A DNA stretch of 64,000 bases. It comes from Heterohyrax brucei (lineage: Eukaryota; Chordata; Mammalia; Hyracoidea; Procaviidae). How positions within the stretch are numbered: the stretch's first letter is position 1; each line of letters starts with the position of its first letter. The position numbers and the translations under genes were made by a program. The notes under the pieces are model-generated. The model was given only the letters and a program-made list of their open reading frames with translations. It did not search any database and had not been told where the DNA came from. The stretch is from the NCBI GenBank assembly GCA_028571685.1, contig CM053162.1, positions 5,398,001 through 5,462,000 of the forward strand, given 5' to 3'. This document shows, piece by piece, positions 35,801-47,200 of this stretch.

Positions 35801-35844
35801 TTTTCTTCTCTGAGCCTGACTAAAGCTCCAACTCCAGTCATTTT
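32833..35844. other. Intergenic DNA, mostly unique
   Basis: Contains a MIR (34,110-34,330), a short ancient-repeat-like stretch (34,380-34,500) ending in a 25-base A run (34,508-34,532), and a local degenerate tandem duplication near 35,490-35,660. 33,143-33,600 is more GC-rich but shows no recognised exon. Confidence 0.4.
34110..34330 (+). repeat. MIR SINE
   Basis: Motifs in MIR order: gtactaggagtcacaagatg, taggcaaattgtttcatctc, ttccttacttattcagtaaa, gaattgttttaagaattaat, cctagcatggtacctgag. All are diverged but collinear. Confidence 0.65.
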
Positions 35845-35860
35845 TAGATTTTCTATTCTT

Positions 35861-36866
35861 TTTTTTTTCAATTTTAATTAATTTTTTATTTAATATAACT
35901 GAGTGAAAATGTACATTCCCGTATAAATTTACATGCCCACCTATATGCAGCTTCCACTGCTCTCCCTGCCCGTTGACTGCACACTATTCCTCTCTGCTCC
36001 ATACATGTCTCATTCTCCCAACAGTCTCTTTTTCCCCTCCTCTCCACCCACTCTCCTTCCTCCAGACAGAGGTCAGCAGGATGACGTCCTATAAATGTAT
36101 AGAACCGTAAAGTGCATCCAATATATGGTCACTGCATCGCCAAGTCCAATCAATTCCTGTCCAAAGAGTGGACCTTAGTTATGATTTATGGTCAAGGGCA
36201 GCATCAGGGCGAGGGGCCATGCTCCCAGGGGAACCCCAAAACCACTGTACCATCAATTGAGGTCTTTTAGTGGAGATCTCAGGGTGCACGACTTTTTATT
36301 CTTGTGTTGCCAGTGAGACTCAACTTAGTGATCTCCATCGCAGCTATCACTGGTGGTGGCCGGGGACCATCTGATTCTTCTGGTCCCAAGTCAATGTAGG
36401 GACCCACTGATGTGAGTCTCTTTATCTTCTGGGTTGCCTTTCCCCCATGTCATTTTGGTCCTCGGTGAGCATCCATTCCTGCTGAGTTGGGACCATTTGC
36501 TGTGCCCTTGGAAGGCAGCTTGGCAGCTTTTAAGAACCCAGATGCCACTCACCAACGTGGGGTGCAGACAGCCCTCTTAGCAAAACGCTAGTTGTGTCAA
36601 TTGGCCTCGCTTTCACCTAAGAGCATGGTCCGCTACCCCCTGCCCCAGCTACTCTATCCTTGCAATATTGGGTTAAGATGGAAGGAGTATTCATGTTATG
36701 CTTAAGTCCACTTAATATTGTTCTTGTTTCTAATGTGTGCTATCACCGATTTCACCCAACCAGATTCCTAGCAACTATCTAACCTAAAACCCCCTCCCCC
36801 CTCCCTCTCCTCCCTTGCAGCTGTCAAAGAGTCTTTTCTTCTATACACAAGTCTGTTTTTGAGATC
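35861..36866 (-). other. L1 'D' 3' UTR with polypurine tract
   Basis: This 1-kb untranslated region is shared by the L1 copies at 6,928, 15,361, 19,827, 25,711, 48,059 and 56,815. The plus strand carries C-rich DNA (ccccctcccccctccctctc) at 36,789-36,822, so the L1 RNA has a G-rich purine tract just after the ORF2 stop, as mammalian L1s commonly do. Confidence 0.8.
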
Positions 36867-39800
36867 TTATCGTAGAGGTCTCATACAATATTTGTCCTTT
36901 TGTCGCTGACTGCTTTCACTCAACATAATGTCTTCCAGTTGAAACCAGGTCATGAGACGTTTCCTGGAGTCATCGTTGTTCTTTATCATTGGGTAGTATA
37001 TATACCATAATTTACCTATCCATTCTTCTGTTGTTGGGCATATGGGTTGATAACATCTTTTTCTATCATGGACCGTGCTGCGATAAACATTCTGGTGCAT
37101 GTGTCCATTGGTGTGAAAGGCCTTGATTCTGTAGGGTATATTCCAAGTAGTGGAATTACTGGGTCAAATGGTATATCAATATCCATTTTTGTAAGGAAGT
37201 GCCAGATTGCTTTCCAAAGAGGCTGGACCATTTTGCAACCCCACCAACAGTGTAGGAGGGTTCCTCTTTCTCCACAGCCTCTCCAGCATTTGTTGTTTTG
37301 TGTTTTTTGGATCATGGCCAACCTTGTTGCGGTGAGATGGTATCTCATTGTCATCTTGATTTGAATTTCTTTAATAAATAAAGATCGTGAATATGTCTGC
37401 ATGTGGTTTTTGGCTGCCTGGATCTCTTTTTTAGTGAAATGTCTGTGCATCTCCCTTGCCCATCACTAAATTGGATGGTTTATCTTCTTCTTGTTAATAT
37501 TTTGTAGTATCTTATAGATTATGGAGATCAGGTGTCGGTCTGACGTGGAGTTGCCAAATATTTTTTCCCATTCTGTAGGTGTTCTTTTAATTCTATTAAT
37601 AAAGTCTTTGGATGAGCAAAAGTGTTCGATTCTTAATAGTTCCCGTTTATCTATTTTCTCTTCTGATGACTGTGGTTTGTTTGACAGATTTTGGAATCTG
37701 TCCACATTGTGTATTAAAACTTCCATTGTTGTTCCTACCTTTTCTTAGATGAGCTTTATCGTTTTAGGTTTGATATTTAGGTCTTTTATCCAGTTGGAGT
37801 TGGTTTTTGTATAAGGTGTGAGATATGGATCTTGTTTCAGTTTCTTGCAGATGGATAACCAATTTTGCCAGCACCATTTGTTGAAGATACTGTTTTTACC
37901 CCAGTTTAATGTCTTAGGGCCTTTGTCGAATATCAATTGTTCATAGGCAAATGGTATCATCTCCGGGATCTGAGTTCTGTTCCACTGATCGATCTGTCTG
38001 TTCTTATACAAGTACCAGGCTGTTTTGACCACTGTGGCAGTGTAATATGTTCTAAAGTCAGGTAATGAGAAGCCTCCCAGTGTGTTCTTCTTATTTAGTA
38101 GTACCTTGCTTAACCGGGGCTTCTTCCCTTTGCAAACAAAATTGGTAATTTATTTCTCCATCTCATTAAAAAATGTCGCTGGAACTTTTATTGGGATTGC
38201 ATTATATAAATAGATTGCTTTGGGTAAAATAGACATTTTCACAATGTTAAGTCTTCCTATCCATGAGCAGGGTAGCTTTTTCCATTTATCTAAGTCTCTC
38301 TTATTTTCTTGTAGTAAGGGCTTGTAGTTCTCTTTGTAAAGGTCTGTTATGTCTCTGGTTAGATTAATTCCTAGGTACTTTATCTTCTTAGAGGCTATAG
38401 TAAATGGTATTGATTTGATAATTTCTTCCTTAACACTCTCGTTGATATAAAGGAATCCTACTGATTTACTTAGTTTATCTTGTATCCTGAGACTTTGCTG
38501 AACTCTTCTATCAGTTCGAGTAGTTTACTTATAGATTCCTTGGGATTCTCTGCATATACAATCGTATCATCTGCAAACAGGGAGATTTTAACTTCCTCTT
38601 TGCCGATACAGATGCCCTTTATTCCTTGGTCTTGTCTAATTGCTCTGGCTAAAACTTCTAGCACAATGTTGAATAGAAGAGGTGAGAGTGGGCATCCTTG
38701 TCTAGTTTCTGATCTTAAGGGAAAGTCTTTCAGTCTCTCTCCATTCAGGATGACGTGGGCAATTGGCTTTGTATAAATGGCCCTTATTGTGTTGAGGAAT
38801 TTGCCATCTATGTCCATTTTGCTAAGAGTTTTTAGTATGAATGGGTGTTGGACTTTATCAAATGCCTTTTCTGCATCAATGGACAAAATGAGGTGATCCT
38901 TGTCTTTTGTGTTATTTATGTGGTTAATCACATTAATTGTTTTTCTGATGTTGAACCAGCCTTGCATCCCTGGTATGAATCCCACTTGGTCATGATGGAT
39001 TATTTTCTTAATACGTTGTTGTATTCTATTGGCAAGAATTTTGTTGAAGATTTTTGCATCTAGATTCACGAGTGATATCAGTCTGTAGTTCTCTTTGTTT
39101 GTTGGGTCTTTCCCTGGTTTAGGTATCAGGGTTATGCTGGCTTCATAGAATGAATTTGGGAGTACTCTATCCCTTTCTATATTGTGAAATAGTCTCAGTA
39201 GTACTGGAGACAACTCTTCTCTAAATGCTTGGTAGAATTCTGCCATGAAGCTATCTGGACCCGGACTTTTTTGGTTGGCAGTGTTTTGATGACCTTTTCA
39301 ATCTCTTCCTTTGTAATGGATTTATTAATTTGTTCTGCTTCATGTTGTGATAATTTGCATAGGTGGTATGAGTCAAGGAATTGGTCCATTTTTCCTAGGT
39401 TTTCAAATTTGTTAGAGTACAGTCTTTCATAGTATTCTGTTATGACATTTTTATTTCTGTTGCATCTGTGGTGACAACCCCCCTCTCATTTCTACTTTGG
39501 GTTATTTGTTTCCTTTCCTGCTTTTCTTTAGTAAGTTTAGCCATTGGTTTGTCAATTTTGTTGATCTTTTCAAAAAACCAGCTTTTGGTGTTTTCAATTT
39601 TTTCAATTGTTTTTCTATTCTCTAATTCATTTAGCTCTGCTCTAATCTTCTGGTGCCCGAGGGGTTCCTCTGTTGTTCTCTTTCTGTTTGTTCAAGCTGT
39701 AGGGTCAGTTTCTTGATTTGGTTTCTTTCCTCCTTCCAGATGTGTGCATTTATGGAGACAAAGAGACCTCTGAGCACTGCTTTGGCTGTATCCCATAGGT

Positions 39801-40656
39801 TCTGGTTAGGAAGTGTTTTCGTTCTCATTGGATCCATGAATTTCTTTAATTCATCCTTGATTTCCTCTATAACCCATGTTTTTTTGAGCAAGATGATGTT
39901 CAGTTTCCAAGAGTTCCACTTTCTATCTATGTTATTTCTGCTATTGATTTCAACTTTTCTGGCTTTATGATCTGAGAAGGTGCTTTGCAATAATTCAGTG
40001 GCATGGATTTTCTTGAGCATTGCATTATGGCCTATCACATTGTCAGTTCTGAAGAATGTTCCATGTGCACTGGAGAAGAAGGTGTAGTTGTCTGCTGATG
40101 GGTGGAAAGTTCTGTATATATCAACGAAGTTTAGTTGGTTAATTGTGTCAATGAGGTCTTCTGTATCTTTACTGAGCTTTTTTCTAGATGATCTGTCTAG
40201 TATTGAGAATGGAATGTTGAAGTCTCCCACTAATGTGGTGGAGTCATCTAACTCTCTTTTGAGTGTAGTCAGTGTTTCTTCGACGTATTTAGGTGCTCTG
40301 ACATTAATTGCATAAATATTTAATATAGTTAAGTCTTGCTTGTGTACTGAACCTTTCAGCAACAAATAGTGTCCATCTTTGTCCACAGTGGTGAATTTGA
40401 CATTAAAATTGATTTTGTCTGAGATTAGAATTGCCACCCCTGCTCTTCTTTGTTCATTGTTAGCTTGATATATATTCTTCCATCCTTTAATTTTCAGTTT
40501 TTTCCTATTTTTAGGTTTCAAGTGAGTTTCTTGTAGACAACATATGGATAGGTCATGTCCTTTAATCCAAGATGTCACTCGATGTCTCTTTACTGGAGCA
40601 TTCAGTCCATTAACGTTCAATGTGATTATTGATAGGTATGTGTTCAGTGCTGCCAT
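36867..40656 (-). pseudogene. L1 'D' ORF2 (endonuclease/reverse transcriptase), frameshifted
   Basis: ORF2 protein nicks the target and reverse-transcribes L1 RNA. The first 341 codons (39,631-40,656) are open and hold the endonuclease: NVNGLNAPVKRHRV, the metal-binding Glu in QETHLK, VGDFNIP, an Asp in FRTDNVIGHN (usually RIDHxxGH-like) and the terminal SDH. Reverse transcriptase follows at 38,470-39,246 ([32 protein letters not shown]; catalytic FADD in [17 protein letters not shown]). The C-terminal region with the cysteine motif CWRGCGERGTLLHCWWGCK is at 37,016-37,450 and the end ...KYCMRPLR at 36,867. Open segments lie in different frames, with frameshifts or stops near 39,640, 39,400, 39,250, between 38,470 and 38,030, and near 37,050. 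The overall length, about 1,263 codons, is normal. Confidence 0.92.
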
Positions 40657-41074
40657 TGTGATGTGTTTATTTTTATGTTGATGTTTTCTCTGTTGTTCTT
40701 ATTAGTCTGTTCTGGGACGTTCTTTGTTGTGAGTTGATTTTTCACCTTTTTCAGAGCTGGTTTTATAGTTGTTGAGACTCGTGTGTTAGATTTCTTGAAA
40801 TGGTATAATACATCTTTGTTGTGCTTTACAGCTGCCCCTATGATCCCCATTAATAAGCTATATATAAACCCAATTTTAATTACTATCAGTCTTGTCATCT
40901 TCCTCTCCATCTGGAAGGACTATAACAACTGTAGTACATCCATCTTTTTAATATGATGACACCATAGTTTTCATGATGATCACTGGATGGCTTCTTTCCT
41001 TATCAAAGCTGTGATTGGCTTTGGAGCCTTCCCTGAGTAGAGTTTTGAGTAGTATGTCGTTCTAAAATATGAAG

Positions 41075-42133
41075 TTAGTGATTTTGTTCTTCTAAGCCAG
41101 AGCCAAGAACTTCTTTCAATATTTCTTGTAGTTTTGGTTTGGTTTTTACAAAGTCTCTGAGTTTCTTTTTATCTGGGAATGTCTTAATTTCATTTTTGTA
41201 TTTGAAAGATAGTTTTGCAGGATATATAATTCTTGGTTGGAAGTTCTTCTCCTTCAAGGCTTTGAATGTGTCATGCCATAGTCTGCGTGCTAGCACGGTT
41301 TCTGCTGAGAAATCTGACGAGAGCCTACAGGGTTTCCCTCTGAATCTTAGCTTTGCTTTGAGTCTTGATGCCTTTAAGAGTTGCTGTTTATGTCTCATTT
41401 TGTTGAGCTTGATTATAATATGTCTTGGAGTCTTTCTTTGGAGATCTATATTGGTTGGCGTATGATATGCATCTGAGATGTCTATATTCTCTTCCTTCAT
41501 GATTTCTGGGAAGCTTTCTGTCAGCAGCTCAGCAACAATACTCTCTGTGTTCTCAGATGTCTCACCCTGTTCAGGGACTCCAATTAATCGAAGGTTGTTC
41601 ATCTTAATAGAGTCCCACATGCTTCTTAATGTTTCTTCATTTTTCTTGTTTCTTTTTTCTGATTTCTGCCCATAGATACTGGCCTCAGTAGCTCTGTCTT
41701 CCAAGTCAGAAATTCTTTTTTCTATTTGTTCCATTCTGTTTTCTTGGCTTTGCATGGAAGTTTCTATGTCTTTGGTTTTGTTCTTGATCTGTTGGATTTC
41801 AGAGTACTGGTGTTCCATCAGATCGAACATCTTGCTTAATTTTTCATTTTGTTGTGCTGCATTTTGTATAGGGTCTAGAAGGGCTCTGTATATAATCATT
41901 TTGTATTCACTTTCTGATGCTTTCATAAAAGTTTCTTCATCTGGAAAACCCCTTGGTTGCTTTGCTTGGGAGCCTCTGAAGCCATGGTTGATTTCTTGTA
42001 TGCCACAAGTGTCTGTTGCTTTTTGGGACCCATGTGAGTATGTAGAGGCTGGAAGAGGTACTGTGAGGATGAACTGCAGATGTTTCTCTACGATGTCGTA
42101 AAATGCAGAGCAAAAGGTATCTGACCACTTCAC
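41075..42133 (-). CDS. L1 'D' ORF1 protein (ORF1p), open frame
   Basis: This uninterrupted frame of 352 codons is the usual length for mammalian ORF1p, the trimeric RNA-binding chaperone that packages L1 RNA. The N-terminal ~85 residues are variable. A heptad-rich coiled coil spans about residues 90-170 (MEQIEKRISDLEDRATEASI). The RRM begins near 180 with NNLRLIGVPEQGE and includes RKTPRHIIIKLNK. The C-terminal domain has KARLxxxGKP-like and RIIYPAKLSFKYKNEIKTF blocks. Later methionines could serve as the start because the first ~35 residues are not typical. It lies 418 bp upstream of ORF2 in the bicistronic L1 layout. It could still be translated, though it has no functional ORF2 partner in cis. 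Confidence 0.88.
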   Translation of the reverse strand: MKWSDTFCSAFYDIVEKHLQFILTVPLPASTYSHGSQKATDTCGIQEINHGFRGSQAKQPRGFPDEETFMKASESEYKMIIYRALLDPIQNAAQQNEKLSKMFDLMEHQYSEIQQIKNKTKDIETSMQSQENRMEQIEKRISDLEDRATEASIYGQKSEKRNKKNEETLRSMWDSIKMNNLRLIGVPEQGETSENTESIVAELLTESFPEIMKEENIDISDAYHTPTNIDLQRKTPRHIIIKLNKMRHKQQLLKASRLKAKLRFRGKPCRLSSDFSAETVLARRLWHDTFKALKEKNFQPRIIYPAKLSFKYKNEIKTFPDKKKLRDFVKTKPKLQEILKEVLGSGLEEQNH

Positions 42134-43026
42134 AAGTCAGTTAGTTTTCCAAGTGTAGAGGTCCCTTTTCTCAACTGGCAAAGTAAGTACTACTATATCC
42201 AACCACAGATGATACAAAGTAGTTCAGAATACAGGAATGCTACTGCCCTGTTGGCCTTTGCTGACAGGGCCGACGACACTGCGTATAGTACCGCTTTTTT
42301 AATAGAAAAGCACTCTCTTGTGGTCAGGTTCTGGCTCCCAAGCTAAGAATTAGTTCCAGCTGCGGTCACCGTATCCAAGATGGCGTCCTCCACACAGCCA
42401 GACAGAGGGCCTAAAGGTGCCGGGAGGTAGTGATTCCTCTGATTCTGTTGCAGGAACCCCAAATCTGGTGGCACTGGGTAAATTACTGCTTTTCTGTCAG
42501 AGAAGCGCTGTCCTGTTTTCAGGCACTGGCTCCCAGGCTAAGAATGAGGTCCCACTAGAATCTCCGTGTCCAACATGGTGTCCCGCACACTGGCTGTGAA
42601 ACTCCATACAAATGACGCTGAGACAGATAAATAAAACATCACGCTCAAAGTGGCTAGATTAACAGAGTCCCAAGCCTGGCTCTCAAAATATGGGAATTTT
42701 GCCTGCCTGTCCCACGAGCAACGTGTTTGAGTCTAGCCGCTAGGCATGACCCTGCTCTGCCTGCCAGCCAAGGCAGAGGGAAAAAAAAAAGTCAAAATGG
42801 TGCGTTTATGTTCAGTCCGTGAGAGCCAGGGCTAGCCAGGCACAGGAGTCAACATAAGAGAGGAAGTTTTTCACTCAGTGGTATGAAGTCCAAAGTAGCA
42901 GCCCTGTGCCGTGTCCTGGGGCTGATTAGGTGACCAGAAGGCTCCGTTTCAGTATCATTTCAGGTCTTGGTTTCCAGAGGGATAGAAGGAGATGTGTGCT
43001 TAGTCCGCCATCTTGACTCCACCCCC
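42134..43026 (-). promoter_or_regulatory. L1 'D' 5' UTR (internal promoter region)
   Basis: About 890 bp of moderately GC-rich DNA between the L1 5' terminus and ORF1. It aligns with 59,265-59,970. Two internal stretches around 42,290-42,390 and 42,450-42,590 are similar (both hold ggctcccaagctaagaat/ggctcccaggctaagaat-type sequence near ggtgtcc/ggcgtcc), which suggests a tandem duplication within the promoter. Confidence 0.75.
43005..43015 (-). promoter_or_regulatory. YY1-type site at L1 5' end
   Basis: The plus strand reads ccgccatcttg, so the L1 sense strand has CAAGATGGCGG within the first ~25 bases. A YY1 site at this position directs accurate initiation in human L1. Related motifs sit at the L1 ends at 59,951-59,960 and 25,541-25,550. 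Confidence 0.65.
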
Positions 43027-43811
43027 TAGATTTTCTATTCTTAACAGTGACCAATTGTGATGGTTAATGTTATGTGTCAACTTGGCTAGGGCAGTATTCT
43101 CAATGGTTTGCAGTCTGTATGTAATCACCTCACCATAGTTTGTCATGTTTTTTGTGTTGCAGTGATGCTGGGACCTATGCCACCAATGTTTTCAGCTGGG
43201 TCACTGACAGCAGAGAGGTTTCAGCCAAGCTTCCTGACTAACACAGACTAGGAAGAAGAATCTGGTGTTGTACTTTTGAAAAAAAAGAAAAAAAACTGAC
43301 CAGTAAAAGGCTTATGTAAAAGCAGTAAAAGCAAACACATGCTATGATACTGTCCAGCAAGATGAGGCCTTCCTGTTGGAAGGACTCCAAATACTACTGT
43401 GAAATATCTACTTCCTAAAAGTAGAGTTGGCCTTAATGATGTGGATGGAGCAAAGCTTTCAGGACCTTCATTTGCTGATGTGGCATGACTAAAATGAGAA
43501 GGAATGGTTGCAAATATCCACTAACAATTTAAATGTGAAATGTATGAAGTATGAATCTAGGAATACTGGAAGTCATGAAAAATGAAATGCAATGCAGTAG
43601 ATGAAGATTGATATCTTAGGCACTGGTGAGCTGAAATAGAATGGTGCTGGTATTTTAAATTGGACAATCATATAGTTTACTATGCTAGAAATGACAAATT
43701 GAATAGGAATGATATTTTAGTTCACTGTTGAAAAGAACATTCTGAGATCTATCCTGAAGTAAAACACTGGCAGTGATAGAATAGTATCTAGACACCTACA
43801 AAAAAGTTAAC

Positions 43812-46440
43812 ATGACTATAACTCAGATTTATGCACCAACTACTAATGCCAAATATCAAGAAATTGACATTGTTTGTAACCAGCTTCTTCAGTCTGAAAT
43901 TGATCAAGCAAGCAGTCAAGACAGATTGATAATTGCTGTTGTTTGGAATGTGAAGGGTGGAAACAAAGAAGAATCAGTAGTTGGAAAGTATTGCCTTGTG
44001 GAGAGAAAGGAAATTACATGATAGGATTTGCAAAACAAATGACTCATTCATTCTAAATATTCTTTTGCAACAACATGAACAATGACTATACACATGGATC
44101 TTGCCAGATGGAATACATAGGAATCAAATCCACTGTACTGAGGAAAAAGACAATGGAGAATTTTGATATCATCAGTAAGAGCAAGGGCAGGGCCTGAATG
44201 AAGGACTGACCATCATCTGCTCCTATGTCAATCAAGTTGAAGCTGAAGAAAGTTATAGTAGGTCCACAAAGGCCTTGAGTATCTCTCACTTGAATTTAGA
44301 GATAATTTCAAGAAGAAACTTGATGCATTGAATACTAATGACTGAAGACCGGATAAGATGTAGAACAACATCAAGGAGATCAGAGATGAAGAAAGCAAAG
44401 AGTCATTAAAAACACAGGAAAGAAAGAAAAGACCAAAATGGATGTCAGAAGAGAGTCAAAAAGTTGTTCTTGAATTCATATAGCTAAAGTGAACAGAAGA
44501 AATGATGAAGTAAAAGAACTGAATAGAAGATTTCAGTGGGTGAGGTGAAACGACAAAGTCAAGTATAATAACGACAGGAACAAAGACTTTAGAAACCAAA
44601 GAAAAGAACATACTCAGCATTCCTCAAGCTGTAAGGCCAGAAGAAAAAATTCAAGACTCGAGTTGTAATATCAAAGCACTCTATGGACAAACTGCTGAAC
44701 GATGCACGAAGCAGCAAAAGAAATGAAGAAATACACAGTGTCAGTGTTCCAGAAAGAAAGAAAGGAATGAAAGGAGGGAGGGAGTGGGGAGAGAGGGAGA
44801 CAGAGAGGGAAAGAGAGAGAGAAGAGATAAAGATGGAAGGAAGGAGGGAGGAAGGGAGGGAGGGACGGACGGACGGACGGACGGACGGACGGACGGACGG
44901 AAGCAGGGGAGGAGGGAAGGAGGGAGGGAGGGAAGGAGGGAAGGAGTAGGAGAAAGAGAAAGAGAAAAACAGAGAGACAGAGACAGAAAGAGAGACAGAG
45001 AGAGAGAAAGAGAGAGAGAGAGAAAGAGAAAGAGAGAGAGAGGAAGAGAGAGAGAAAGAGAAAGAGAGAGAGAGACAGAAAGAGAGAGAGAGGAAGAGAG
45101 AGAGAAAGAGAAAGAGAGAGAGAGACAGAAAGAGAGAGACAGACAGAAAGAGAGAAAGAAAGAAAGAAAAAGAGTTGGTCAACATTGAACTATTTCAGGA
45201 GGTGGCAAGTGATCAAAAAGTAATGGTATTGAAGGAAAATTTCCAAGCTGCACTGAAGGCATTGGCCAAAAACTGGGATCCAGGAACTGATGGAATATCA
45301 ATTGAGATGTTTCAACAAACACATGCAACTCTGAAAGTGCCACTCACTTACCTACGTCAAGCAATTTGGAAGACAGCTACCTGGCCAACTGACTGGAAGA
45401 AATCCATGTATTTGCCCATTCCAAAGAAAGGTGATCCAATAGAATGAGCAAATTATCAAACACTATTATTAATATCACATGGAATTAAAATACTGCTGAA
45501 GACAATTCTGAAGTCTTTGCAGCAGTATATCAACAGGGAATTGCCAGAAATTCAAGCCATATTCAGAAGAGGACTTGGAATGAGGTATATCATTACTGGT
45601 GCCTGATATCAGTGTAGAATACCAGAAAGATGTTTATCTTCCTTTATTGACTATGCAAAGGTACCTGACTCTGTGGATCATAACAAATTACACACATCAT
45701 TGAAAGAATAGAAATTCCAGCACACTTAATTGTTCATGTGGTACCTGTACAGAGACCAAGGGGCAGTTTTTTGAACAGAACAAGGCAATACTTCATGGTT
45801 TAAAACTGGGAAAGGTGTGTCAGTGTTGTGTCTTTTCACCACGCTTGTACAGTTTGTATGGTAAGTACAAAGTCTAAGAAACTGAACTATACAGAGAATG
45901 GGTCATCAGAATTGGAGGAAGACTCATTAACAACCAGCAATATACAAATCAGACAATGCTTGCTGAAAATGAGGGGCACTTGAAGCACTTACTGATGAAG
46001 ATCAAAGATGACACAGCCCTCAAAGTGGATTACACCTCAACATCAAGAAAACAAAAATGCTCACAACTGGATCAATGAGCAACATCGTGAAAAATGGAGA
46101 AAAGATCAAAGTTATCAAGAGTTCCATTTTACTTGGATCCACAACCAATATCCACAGAAGCAGAAGTCAAGAAATCAAACCACATGTTGTATTAGGAAAA
46201 TCTGCTGCAAGAGATCATTTCAAAGTGTTGAAAAGTTCCTTTGATAACTAAACTATGCTTGATTCAAGCCATGATATTTCCAATCTCAAAGTTGGACAAT
46301 GAATAGGAATGTCAGAAAAGGAACTGATGCTTTTAAATGGGGTTGCTGAAGATACTGAATGTACCATAGACCGCTCAAACAAGGAACAAATCTGTCTTGT
46401 AAGAAGTACAGCCAGAATGCGCTTTAGAAGCAAGAACAGC
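43812..46440 (+). pseudogene. RTE endonuclease/reverse transcriptase, decayed
   Basis: RTE LINEs encode one polyprotein with an APE-type endonuclease and a reverse transcriptase. The endonuclease is seen at 43,812-44,021 (MTITQIYAPTTNAKYQEI; VWNVKGGNKEESVVGKY, where other RTEs have GDWNAKVG) and on to about 44,280. A long purine microsatellite (44,752-45,172) interrupts it. The reverse transcriptase starts at 45,175-45,447 (KNWDPGTDGISIEMFQQT; LPIPKKGDP), continues to 45,720, and a C-terminal piece lies at 46,008-46,440. The catalytic YADD-type box is not readable. Many stops and frameshifts. Confidence 0.82.
44752..45172 (+). repeat. Purine-rich microsatellite complex in the RTE
   Basis: About 420 bp of (GGGA)n, (GGAA)n, nine full GGAC units (44,863-44,900) and long (GA)n/(GAAA)n runs. 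The plus strand is almost free of pyrimidines apart from the C of the GGAC units and scattered C and T. It sits between endonuclease and reverse-transcriptase remains of the RTE, so it expanded after insertion. The long frames on both strands here are low-complexity artefacts. Confidence 0.95.
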
Positions 46441-47125
46441 AAGACTTTCTCTCATATTTTGCATATGTTTTAATGATGACCTGTTTCCTGAGGAAGGTTA
46501 TCATGCTTGATAAAGTAGGGGGCAGAGAAAGAAAGAACCTCAATGAGATATATAGACACAGTGGCTGCAACAATGGGCTCAAACTTAGCAAAGGCTGTGA
46601 TGATGATACCGGAGCCAGATAATATTTTGTTCTGTCGCACGTAGGGTTACTATGAGTCAAAACCAAGTTGAAGGCGCCTAATAAAAACAACATGTAATCA
46701 CCTCTCATTTTGTGTCCTTATGTCAGCAGGCAGTCACTGGAAAAGGAGTTTCCTTGATGATGTAGCCTGCATCCATGATATAAATGCCGTGACTTTTAAG
46801 TTAATGTTTTGGAAAACCTCCCTTTCCCACTCTCTCAGTCCTGCATTCATTTTGTCATCATCTGACCTCTGGTTCTTGGGATATGAGAAGCTTTCTGTCT
46901 CGTATCTAACCAGCCGATTTTGGATTTGCTAGCTCCTACAATTCTGTGAGATAGTAGCCTGCTCCTTGATTTGCAGATTTGGAGTTATCAGTCTCTGCAA
47001 TCACAGGAGTTAGGAGAAGCCTCCAGCCTGCCACCTGTCCTGCAGACTTGGGATTTATCAGCCTTCACAACTGTGTGAGCTATCTCCTTGAAATATATAT
47101 ATATATACATATATATAAATGCAAA

Positions 47126-47162
47126 AGCCAAGTGCCGTCGAGTCGGATCCGATTCATGGCGA
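47126..47162 (-). repeat. Ultra-short AfroSINE tail
   Basis: agccaagtgccgtcgagtcg followed by gatccgattcatggcg is the reverse complement of the AfroSINE 3' end. It lies between the AT-rich and TG-rich tracts of the LTR. No clear duplication. Confidence 0.7.
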
Positions 47163-47164
47163 AT

Positions 47165-47166
<2 letters not shown>

Positions 47167-47199
<33 letters not shown>
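47167..47199 (+). repeat. (TG)n microsatellite
   Basis: An uninterrupted TG run of about 16 units near the LTR 3' end. A short (AT)n tract precedes it at 47,092-47,118. Confidence 0.95.

Positions 47200-47200
<1 letters not shown>

Larger units (their letters stand above)
35861..43026 (-). mobile_element. L1 'D', full-length LINE-1 with 16-bp duplications
   Basis: A perfect 16-bp duplication (tagattttctattctt at 35,845-35,860 and 43,027-43,042) flanks a 7.17-kb minus-strand L1. It has an A-rich tail in reverse, a 3' UTR (to 36,866), ORF2 (36,867-40,656), ORF1 (41,075-42,133) and a 5' UTR ending at the L1 5' terminus. The cleavage site reads GTT/AAGA on the nicked strand, close to the L1 endonuclease consensus TT/AAAA. 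ORF1 is open but ORF2 is not. It is the best preserved L1 in the window and so probably among the youngest, perhaps with L1 'C' and the 48,059 copy. Confidence 0.95.
43132..46691 (+). mobile_element. Near full-length RTE LINE with 13-bp duplications
   Basis: The 13-bp repeat atgtaatcacctc at 43,119-43,131 and 46,692-46,704 brackets about 3.56 kb, the length expected for RTE LINEs (BovB relatives). The 5' end (gatgctgggacctatgccac, acacagactaggaagaagaa) is shared with composite SINEs at 27,236 and 32,531. The 3' end (gggttactatgagtcaaaac, ggcgcctaataaaaacaac) is the AfroSINE/RTE tail that lets SINEs borrow RTE machinery. Confidence 0.87.

Noticed and set aside
38480..40315. Several 70-105-codon plus-strand frames over L1 'D' (also 41,139-42,101)
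   Set aside because: Antisense shadows of L1 ORF2 and ORF1.
44863..44900. Regular 4-bp repeats that might suggest an array such as CRISPR
   Set aside because: Direct GGAC units without spacers in a mammalian genome: a microsatellite.
44589..45185. 198-codon Ser/Leu/Phe-rich minus-strand frame, and Arg/Glu-rich plus-strand frames
   Set aside because: Pure translation of the GA/GGAC microsatellite, which has almost no stop codons in any frame.
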